This document shows, piece by piece, positions 35,704 through 44,272 of a stretch of 64,000 bases of DNA. The DNA is from Blasia pusilla (lineage: Eukaryota > Marchantiophyta > Marchantiopsida > Blasiales). The stretch covers positions 25,916,001-25,980,000 of the forward strand of contig CM114272.1 of NCBI GenBank assembly GCA_050084515.1, in the 5' to 3' direction. Positions within the stretch are counted from its first letter, which is position 1. Each line of letters begins with the position of its first letter. The notes under the pieces are model-generated. The model saw only the letters and a program-made list of their open reading frames with translations, searched no databases and was not told where the DNA came from. Both the position numbers and the translations under genes were made by a program.

Positions 35704-37020
35704 CATTTGTGGCTGGTTTTTGTGGAGTAGTCACTTGGCCAGGAGAATTTTTGGAGGATAATCTTTCTGCTATGGATTCTCCTGTGCATGAGGAGGTAGA
35801 GGAGGTCCCTAGTTTTGATGCAGTGGTATCCTCATCGTTGGATGTGCCACTTTGGAGTTCAGGTGGTGCACTACGGCAGGAGGCTGATTGCCTAGTGCAG
35901 GAGGCTTGGTGTGAGGCTGTTATACCTTACGAGGAAGAGGAGGCCCCACGGCGGACTTCTACTTCTGGTCTAGTTGGGTTATCCCCTTTGGATACTACAC
36001 CCATTGTATGGCAATATCCGCGGGAGGGCATTTGTGTGTTAGATCTCTTTGGTGGGATTAGCATTGGTTTGGCTGCAGTGTTGCAGGCCGGTATTCCTGT
36101 GCCGAGATACGTGTATGTGGAGCGAGATGAGACGGCCCAAAGAGTCTCATCCCGACATATTGGTGAGTTGATGCGGAGATATCCTGAGTTGTTGCCGCCA
36201 TCAACTATTCGTGGGTACTAGCGTGCTTTGCAGTCACATATTGCATTGTTGGGGGCGTAGGACCTTCAGAGGGTTAGTCCTGTGGATTTGGTGATTGCTG
36301 GATGGCCATGTTAGGATCATACACGTGCTGGTCGTGGTGAGGGATTACACGACCCTAGATCTCGATTGTTTTGGGAGATGTTACGGGTGTTACGACATCT
36401 TCAAGTTCATCAAGCACGTGCTCCAGCTTACATTCTCGAGAATGTTCCATTGTTGGGTGACACTCGGACCTGGATGATGGCGAATGTTCATGAGGTGTGG
36501 TCTTGGATTGGACCAGCGGTGCTGTTGGATGCAGCGCGAGTTGGTTTGCGTGCACATCGTCCACGCTTGTGGTGGACAAACTTGTTACCTAGGGAGGTTC
36601 TACGTCAAACGTATGATGTAGTGCAGCGGGATCCTTGCCTTCAATGGATAGTATCTTGGATACTGGGCAACTTTCTCACATGGTGAGGGTTATTGATTGG
36701 TCATCCATGGCAGTGGTGAACAGTGTGGGCCAGCCTAGGATGGCACTACCCAAATTTATGAGTTTTCCCTCGTCACATGCCTACAGGGAAGGTGGTCCCG
36801 GGCTTGTTTGGGATTTTCATGTGCGACAGTTGGTGGAGCCTAACGCTGATGAGAGAGAGCGTGCGATGGGATTTGCTACTGGTGTTGACAGCGGTTGCTT
36901 CCATTTTTGAGGCTTCACGACGTCATGTGTTGGGTCAGGCAATGGACCTGAATTGTTTGATCTGGATTTTGAGTCTTGGTATGGCCAAGCAATGTCGACT
37001 TCGGACTATGTGTGTGGGTC
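35700..37020 (+). pseudogene. C5 cytosine DNA methyltransferase, DNMT3-like, inside the retrotransposon
   Basis: This domain would transfer a methyl group from S-adenosylmethionine to C5 of cytosine. Motif I, VLDLFGGISIGLAAVLQAG, is at 36,036-36,092. Motif IV is AGWPC with the catalytic Cys at 36,309-36,311, followed by a stop and then a block resembling the family's post-Cys loop (GLHDPRSRLFWEMLRVL). Motif VI, ENV, is at 36,438-36,446. The motif VIII region, AHRPRLWWTNL, is near 36,550-36,580 and resembles the AHRARYFWGNL type of DNMT3. Motif IX-like DERERAMGF is near 36,849, and motif X-like RRHVLGQAMDLN near 36,917. Motif order is canonical, not rotated as in plant DRM. Stops lie at 36,219, 36,258 and 36,312; frameshifts are near 36,630 and 36,890. 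A linker of about 130 residues with acidic stretches precedes motif I. The DNMT3 assignment is by resemblance only. Confidence 0.88.
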
Positions 37021-38668
37021 TTCCACCCCTTGTGATAAGCTCGATGGCTACCGGGACGGTAGAGGCATCGGATGGGGGCGAGGAGAGTAGAATTTTGCAT
37101 CCTTGGAGTAAATGGGATGTAATGGCTAGGCATGTGGAGTTGGTTGCTCATGCTGGTGGAGGAGTTATTTGCTCAAATGATGGTGTATCTAAGGGTGTAC
37201 CATCTTGTGAGGGGGTTGCGTAGCAGCCAATGGCGTCGTCTTCTCCCTCTATTGTGCCAGTGGAGGAGACTTGGGAGCCATTACTTGGGCCCAAGCTTAC
37301 GGGAGGTGAGAAACGACGCTTGACACAGTTCCTACATGCTTATAGGAGTTGTTTTGCCTTTAGCATGAAGGAGTTGGATGCGTTGGTTGGACCGGTATAC
37401 AGATTGATTTGGCTAGTGATATGCCAATCTTTTGTCGTCCCTACCGTTATAGTGATATGAAGAGGGACCTGATTCAGAGTAGGACGTTGGATCTTTTGGA
37501 GGCTAGATTAGTGGAGTTGTCGCATGGAGAGAATGCATCAGCCACTGTCATGCCTACTAAAAAGGATGAGCATGGCAACTACACACATAGGCGGATGTGT
37601 GGAGATTACCGTCCTATCAATCGGGAGACCAAGGCCGATAGGTATGCCATGCCTACACCTGAGGAGATCTTTGATGTGGTGGGACAGGCAAAAATTTTCA
37701 GTACTTTGGATCTTTGGGCAGAATACCATCAGTTGCCAATTCGAGAGAGTGATAAGGCCAAGACAACATTTTGGGGTGTCAACTCTCATGGCAAGGATTG
37801 TTTGTACCAATGAAAATTCTTACCCTTTGGGTTGAAGAATGGACCTGCCGAGTTTCAGAGAGTGATGGACAGGATCCTAGCAGGGTTGGATTTTGTTTGG
37901 TGTTACATTGATGATATCTTGGTGTTCAGTAATACGGTGGAGGAGCATCAGATACATTTGCAGATTGTGTTTGAGCGGTTGAAAGCTCATGGTCTACGTT
38001 TGCATCCAGGAAAGTGTAAGTTCTTCCATGAGGATGTTGAGTACTTGGGTCATGTGATCTATCCAGGTGGTTTGGGAGTTCAAGGCCTTATTCCTCGTCC
38101 GGTAGATGTGAGTAGAGTTCGGGCATTCATGGGATTGGCGAACTACTATCTGAGGTATGTGAAGGGATTTAGTGTTATGGCAAAGCCTTTGAACCAATTT
38201 CTGAAATCAGATCAGGAGTGGCACTGGGGAGATGATAAGGAGAGAGCTTTTGTGAAGCTCAAGGCCTAGTTGGTGGCCGCGCCTATCTTGAGGAGACTTA
38301 TCAGAGGGTGCCCATTTCAGTTGCACACTGATTGGAGTATGTTGGGACTTGGAGCGCTGTTGACACAACATGATGATGAGCACATGGAGGTTGTGGTGGC
38401 CTATGCAAGTCGTTCGAATAATGCAGTGGAGTCGCACTATAGTTCATATGAGGGAGAGTGCTTGGCAGTAGTGTGGACTGTGGCACACTTTAGGTGTTAC
38501 TTGTTTGGCACACACTTTACCCTTGTTACTGATCATCAACCGCTCAAGTGGTTGATGGAGTCTGACAAGCTTACAGGGAAGCTTGCACAGTGGGCTCTTA
38601 TCTTACAGGAGTATGACTTCCAGGTGGTACATAGACTTGGAGTTTCCAACCTTGATGCTGTGGGTTGA
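37020..38668 (+). pseudogene. Ty3/gypsy reverse transcriptase and RNase H (broken)
   Basis: A spacer of about 70 residues after the methyltransferase ends in a TAG (37,221-37,223). It then continues into the pre-RT block LTGGEKRRLTQFLHAYRSCF. After a frame change near 37,405 the RT reads PIFCRPYRYS, MCGDYRPIN, FSTLDLWAEYHQ (Trp where Lys or Arg is usual), a TGA at 37,811-37,813, FLPFGLKNGP and the catalytic YIDDILVF near 37,905. RNase H follows after a TAG at 38,267-38,269: LHTDWSMLGLGALL (first Asp), YEGECLAVVW (Glu) and VTDHQPLKWL (Asp). A one-base deletion near 38,660 throws the frame at the junction with the integrase. Confidence 0.88.
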
Positions 38669-40314
38669 GTAGGAACCCATGTACTAGCCAAGAGGATGCA
38701 ACTGGGGCTAGACGGCATGGCGAGGTTGATGAGGAGATGGTGCCAGGTTGGCATGCAACTGCCTTTTTATGTTGGTTAGGGATGGACTCTAGTATGGAGG
38801 ACCACATGACATCTTACTCTAGTCAGAGAGTAGATGGCCAACCTTCAGATCCTAAGGTTGGAGATGGTGGTACGGATCAACGTGATTTTCATGATGATGC
38901 GTTGGTGTTGGAGTTCCTACGGACCACTAGGCTGCCAGGCATAGTGAATGCCAAAGAGCGAGACCGTGTTCTTCAATGTGCTAGGAGATATCGATTGGAG
39001 GGAACACATATTCTTTGTGTGTGGGAGGATGGTAGAGTACGAGTGGTGCCACATTTGGCTCAGAGAGAGAGCATTGTGCGACATGCCCATGAGGAGTTGA
39101 GACATTTTGGGGTAAAGTGTACATATAGCTTACTCCTTGGCCAGTATTGGTGGCATGACATGCATACTCAGGTGCAGCAGTTGGTGTCACATTGTATAGT
39201 TCGTGACCGGATGAGGGCATCATTCGATGCCCCTACACCATAGTTACACCCCTTGCCTATTATGGGGTTGGATTATCGTTGGTGTGTGGACTTTGCGGGA
39301 CCATTATCGTTGACTGTACGACATCATCGATATGTGTTGGTGATGGTGGAGCACTTCTCCAAGTGGATTGAGTTGGTGGCATTACCTGACAAGGCAAGTG
39401 AGGGAACGGCGTATGCGTTTCTTGATAGAGTGCTTAATCATTTTGGTGTTTCAGCTGAAGTGCTGACCGACCAGGGTATAGAGTTTCAGGTCTTGTGTGA
39501 CAAGGCGTTGATTGATCATCGGACCACGTCTCGAGATCATCCAGAGCCGGATGGTTTGGCGGAGTGTGTGGTTCAAACGGTGAAGAGGGCATTGCGCAAG
39601 TATGGCCTACAGAAGGGGTATCTTGGAGACTGGGATATTCAGTTGCTATGGTTAGCCATGGGGTATAGGTTCAGTCGCCAAGCATCCTTGGCTTCCTTCT
39701 CACCTTATTTTCTGTTATACGGCCGAGATCCAAACTTGCCAGTAGCAATTTGTCGGGAGTCTAGTGAGGTGGTGAACCTTGATGACCTAGAGATGTGGAT
39801 GAGAGTGTGTTCTCAGCGGGAAGAGCTCTTTCGGAGAGTTATGCCAACAACCTTTGAGAATCTTGCCATTGCTCAACACAGGGATACGTTGCGGTATGCA
39901 ATCGTTCGGGGTGGAGGTTATCGACCATCGATTCGTAGATTCCATGTGGGAGACTATGTCTATTTGCAGCAGATTGCACCGACAACGTTGGATGTGACGG
40001 CATGCCGCACTATTTTACGAGTACGAGAGGTGTTAGCTTTTGGAGTTCTCATGTTGGAGGGTCGTGACGGAGTTGTTTGGAAGGACCATGTGCGTAATTG
40101 TGCGCCATGTCATCTTCCAAATGTGGATGGTAGTGTTGACCCAAGTTTAGCCATGATACGTGCTAGCTTGAGGTGCATGTTGTGTGGGTCTGTTGGTAAC
40201 GCTGCCCGTATGTTGGTGTGTGATTGGTGTTCTAGGGGTTGGCACATGATGTGTTTGACTCCACGTATGGATGTTGTTCCTATTGGAAGGTGGGTTTGTC
40301 CTCCATGTACTTAG
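38665..40314 (+). pseudogene. integrase with C-terminal PHD finger (nearly intact)
   Basis: This is the best-preserved part, with a single TAG (39,241-39,243). The zinc-binding domain has HAHEELRHFG and a C-x2-C in which the second Cys reads Arg (CIVRDR). The catalytic core has Asp in CVDFAGPL, Asp in LTDQGIEF and Glu in DGLAECVVQTVKRAL, so the DDE triad is present. An SH3-like FHVGDYVYLQQ region and KDHVRNCAPCH follow. The last 45 residues (40,174-40,308) form a C4HC3 PHD finger: C-x2-C, then CDWC, WHMMC and CPPC. PHD fingers read the histone H3 tail. It takes the place of the chromodomain of chromoviruses and would be expected to steer integration. Confidence 0.88.
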
Positions 40315-40476
40315 GAGAGGTAGATGACTTGATCTTTGCATGATATGGATTACAGATGTGCGACTAACGATGGGGCAACCTCGCACCCGGCCTTCTAATT
40401 GGTGCATCCACGAAGGTGTATAGCATGTAGTAGATGTATAGGACTACCTGGGAGTTAGAGGGACCTAACCGCCAGT

Positions 40477-40489
40477 TAGGGGGGCGAGT
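40477..40489 (+). other. polypurine tract
   Basis: A G-rich run (AGGGGGGCGAG) ends immediately before the TGTGG that starts the 3' LTR. Its position fits the plus-strand primer site of an LTR retrotransposon. Confidence 0.7.
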
Positions 40490-40985
40490 TGTGGTACACT
40501 TGTGTTTGTGTATGCTCTCGTCTATGTTATGTATGTATGTGAGTATGATATGTCAGCAATGTATGTTATATGACGATGTGGATTTGTACGACAGCTGTCA
40601 TGACCATACATATTATGTTGTAGAGTATAGCGTGCTAGTAGAGGCCATACCTTATGTAGGGCCGTAGTGTCTAGGTAGGGATGCGGTTTCATACATAGGG
40701 TTGGGGTTTACTCCGCTGAGGGTGACTTTTCCAATAGGGCCCGCCCTTAGGTTGGAGGGTTTGTGTGATAAGTCAACAATTCACGGTGTGGAGTGTACTC
40801 AAAGAACTGTTAGTTCTTTGAGTTGAGCCTGTTGCGTTGGGAGTTAGCCTTGGTAGTGAGTAGAGCTCTTGGCTACGGTGGTTCCCGGAAGCTCCGACGT
40901 GGATTCTCCCATCGTGGAGTGGGTTTGGCTCGATTATATGTGATTCTATCCGTGTTTTATGATAGTAGATCTTTCACGAATTTCA
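40490..40985 (+). repeat. complete 3' LTR, 496 bp, TG...CA
   Basis: The LTR starts TGTGGTACAC directly after the polypurine tract and ends GAATTTCA. Positions 107-496 match the 5' LTR. Relative to that copy it carries a 22-bp insertion near 40,763-40,784, which includes a 21-bp sequence found again at 41,161-41,181 in the right flank. Confidence 0.9.
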
Positions 40986-40987
40986 GT

Positions 40988-41094
40988 TGTGATACACTTG
41001 TGTGTGTGGATGCTCTCGTCTATGTTATGTATATATGTGACTATGGTATGTCAGCGATGTATGTTATATGATGATGTGGATTCGCACAACAACT
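40988..41094 (+). repeat. extra copy of the first ~107 bp of the LTR
   Basis: After a 2-bp GT spacer the sequence TGTGATACACTTGTG repeats the beginning of the 3' LTR (offset 498 bp). It continues with few mismatches to about 41,094, where similarity stops. This is the portion missing from the 5' LTR. Confidence 0.88.
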
Positions 41095-42768
41095 TATAGG
41101 TCCAATTGTCCTGCATATCCTTCTTTGCTAGGATGGCTATGGCAAAAGGATACTGTCTATGTGATAAGTCAACAATTCACGACTCTCACAAGTCTTGACT
41201 TCTATTCTAAATCAAGACTCATTCCATGTTGGAATTCTCTACAAATATTGTAAGACTTGCAACATCTCCCAAAATATGTTCTATCTTGAAACATGCAAAC
41301 TACACCCTTGATTGACATATGAATTATACTCATATATTCATCTGGCCATCACCAAATTATTCGTTCCAATCTTATCTACATGATGCAACAATAGTGAAAT
41401 ATCCGTGATGGAATTTTGCATTTTTTTATTTTAAGGGATAATTAATTCCATTCACATTTAGGATGACAAGACCAAATAATCCAAAATGTGGAGCATTAAT
41501 TGTTTTTCTTTTTAAATTATGTTGGAGTAAAAGCAAAATAAATTATTGAAATAGCTAAAATCTCTTATATTACTTGAAACAAATTTGAAGATATTGGAAT
41601 TTCAAATCCAGTATCTCCACTTTAAATATGTGGAAGTTTTTGATGACGAAGGTATTACCCTAAAGTCACAAGAATACTCTTTAAGAAAGTAAGTTAGGTT
41701 ATGCACTGTAGGCTAAAAATTTAATTATTAAGTATTTTTTTCTCCCACAAATTGCAAATCAACTTTACCACAATATTACTATTCCATTTTAGGCCACCGA
41801 TATCTAATACATTAGTTTCCTTCCACAAGCTTGTTTTGGTTAGATGCACCTCATGCATTAGAATGTGTACTTCCACATTTGGTCTTTGGTTAGATGCACC
41901 TCATTGGGTAGGAAGGATTAGAGAAGTAATATTCATTACATAACGAGGAATAGTTTTTTGGCATTTCTTGTTAGGGAAATATCCCCCCAAAGGATGAGAC
42001 ATTGCTGGAAGCGTGATTTTCTTCTTAAGACATGAATATTATTTATGAATAAGTAACTCTCCCCTTGGACGACGGTCTAAACCCCAACGGAATGGTATGA
42101 ATACCCTACCTTCACTAAATGGAGCACACTTGGAGGATACTTATGGGTTCGATGGAGCACACTTTCTTTACAAGTGTGCTCCATCGAACCCATACATGTT
42201 TGAATTTCGGTGCCCTTTGGTTGATAACATCTATCTTGATATAAGAGAGGGTTTTCTTATTTGTAAAGAGCTCTAACCAGAAATTTGTGTAATGAATCTC
42301 TTCCCTTTAGGCTATACATAGCATTTTAAACACTTTTTTATTAGTATATATAGAAGGGGCCATGGGTATCAACCAAATGGACTAGAACTCTAATACTAAA
42401 AACTAAATAAATAGCATGGTCGCCTTGCGAGTCGGAAACTAAAACTCATGATCCGTCCACAAGCGAACATGAGGAATGAATTGTGAAGAAACAGTAGTGT
42501 TCGCCGCTCTGAATGACAACACCGAGTGATATGATAAAATTCGGACGAAAACGAAGCTGGACACACAGCCGCGTGGCCCGAACTTCCACTAAAAGCACTC
42601 AGCTGTTGGCAGGTTCAGCATGAGGCCGCAACAAATGTGGAAATGCGACGCATTTTCCAATCCAATCCGAGTGGTGAAGAGTGAATAGATTAAACTTGAC
42701 TAAGTGGACGCTCGAATCCCAGGCAGAGTCTGTCAATTGAGAGCCCATGGCATCAGCGTTCTCTACGC
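41095..42768. other. AT-rich spacer with a perfect hairpin
   Basis: No coding signal is seen. The sequence is AT-rich to about 42,100. It contains the 21-bp duplicate at 41,161-41,181 and the inverted repeat at 42,142-42,194. From 42,420 it becomes GC-richer toward the end of the minus-strand gene and may contain that gene's 3' untranslated region. Confidence 0.5.
42142..42194. repeat. perfect 23-bp inverted repeat with 7-nt loop
   Basis: The left arm, 42,142-42,164, begins TATGGGTTCGATGGAGC. The right arm, 42,172-42,194, is its exact reverse complement. The loop is TCTTTAC. Another partial copy of the arm (ATGGAGCACACTT) lies just upstream, near 42,118-42,131. Confidence 0.95.
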
Positions 42769-43293
42769 CTACTTAGTTGCGTCCCTGCTGCTGGGAGTTT
42801 CGGAATTTGGAGCAGTTAGTAAAGTAGCACGACGCTCGTCGGTAGTGGCGGTGATGACAGGCATCCAGAGGTCAGCGCTGCCGCTTAGAAGACCCTTGGC
42901 ATCTGGATCTGACTCCACCTCGGCAAGGAGCTGATTCACCGAAGCTAGTTTTTCTGATAGCTGATCCAGTTTGCTGGCGACGTCAATCTAGCATACAAGA
43001 AATCAGAGGAAGATCAGACGGAACTCGCGGTGATGAAGAAAACCTCAGCCCGAAGATGACGGCTTAGGATATAATCACGCATCCGATGAGAAGAACCGGG
43101 GGCAGGTGAGGATAGAATGATGGTGCGGTGAACAGATGGGAGGAATGTGAGAGCATTGCACCTCAGTCATGCTACTTGACGATGCACTTGGAACTTTCTG
43201 CGTCTCTGTTCTCAAAGCTTCGATCTTCGACCGCAGCTCCACTTCTGGAGTCCCACTTGAGGCCTCCACCTGTCCACCCTCACCCGGCTTCAT
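42769..43293 (-). CDS. small conserved hypothetical protein, two exons
   Basis: Exon 1 is 43293-43162 (44 codons) and exon 2 is 42987-42769 (72 codons plus TAG). They join in phase 0 across a GT-AG intron, 43161-42988. The 116-residue product has an N-terminal Gly/Ser-rich segment and a helical VELRSKIEALRTETQK stretch. A second likely coiled coil, VASKLDQLSEKLASVNQLLAEVE, is followed by SADLWMPVITATTDERR. The coding pattern, good splice sites and clean stop support a real gene. I think I have seen the Trp-Met-Pro-Val-Ile block in plant proteins of unknown function, but I cannot name it. Two short coiled coils suggest a small adaptor or complex subunit. Confidence 0.7.
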
Positions 43294-44008
43294 TCCTGAT
43301 CTCTATACTTTCTCATCACAATATTCCTGTACTATTCCAACATTGCGACCTCTGGAAATCACCAAACAGAGTCCAGAAATGCGCCATTCTTTGATTGCAG
43401 ATCCCAAATTTCAACTCTTGTATCATCATCCTGAGCCAAACGAATAACTCGTGCTTGATCATGATCTTAACTATTGGTGGACCAGATGACGCCTTCCTAC
43501 AAAAGCAGCGTCCTCCAACATTATTCTAAAACACTAGGGTTTGAAGTTGCAGCAGTGACACTCTCACCGTTGTACTCCGGAGTTGAAGACGAAACGAGAC
43601 AAACGGAAATGAGAGAAGTACATCTCAGAATCTAACCTACGAGGACTGAGAATCTGCAAGCGCAATTGTAGTTGACGACTCACGCCTCAATCCCTGGTCG
43701 CTATCCAATCTGAACAAGCACACTGCACGTACCATACAAACCCTGGCTAGCAATAATATCCCGCGTCCCAAACGATAACAATTGAAGAAAACAACCTCGC
43801 TTATTTTGGAGGATCGGCTCAAAAGATGTGCACGCTGATCGGCATTCACGGCATGATAACTCGAACTGTCACTGCAATCGCGCTAGCCGCTCACACACCA
43901 CAAGAAATTCGAACAAAATGCTTACCTGCTGCAGGAGGGAATTCAAGTATTCGAAAAGCTGCCTATCCACCGCCGGCGCCTGTGAGTTTTGCTTTAAACC
44001 TCCCATGG

Positions 44009-44272
44009 CTCCTCTCCAATTCTTTCCTGATGTTTCTCTAATTTCCTCCTATTACTTGCACCTCCTGTCGAATTCCTTCCTGTTCTTTCAATGACCTCCT
44101 CCAATCACTTGCACTTCCTCTCCAATTCCTTCCTACTCTTTCTCTGTTCTCCTCCTATCACTTGCAGCTCCTCTCCAATTCTTCCTACTCTTTCTCGGTT
44201 CTCATCCGATCACCTGCAGCTCCTCTCGTAATCGTTCCAAGTCTTTCTCTGGTCTCCTCCTATCGCTTGTAG
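44009..44272. repeat. five-unit, ~53-bp minisatellite
   Basis: Five imperfect units follow each other. Each is built as CTCCTCTCCAATTC-TTCCT..-CTTTCTCT-..-TCCTCCTATCACTTGCAG. The units start near 44,009, 44,062, 44,115, 44,168 and 44,220. The C/T-rich strand is the plus strand. Confidence 0.85.

Larger units (their letters stand above)
32592..41094 (+). mobile_element. Ty3/gypsy retrotransposon encoding a DNA methyltransferase and PHD finger
   Basis: The element is 8.5 kb and ordered 5' LTR piece (32,592-32,959), leader, gag, aspartic protease, C5 cytosine methyltransferase, reverse transcriptase, RNase H, integrase, PHD finger, purine-rich tract, complete 3' LTR (40,490-40,985) and an extra LTR start (40,988-41,094). 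RT before RNase H before integrase places it in Ty3/gypsy. By eye the two LTRs differ at about twenty positions over some 340 bp, plus a 22-bp insertion in the 3' copy, so the insertion is not recent. Coding capacity is destroyed by at least five frame changes and eight TAG and one TGA in-frame stops. The methyltransferase is collinear with the pol domains and decays with them, so it is part of the element and not a nested host gene. Confidence 0.88.

Noticed and set aside
35700-37020. Methyltransferase as an independent host gene interrupted by stops
   Set aside because: It lies exactly between protease and RT of one element, on the same strand, without splice sites or its own promoter, and has the same decay pattern as its neighbours.
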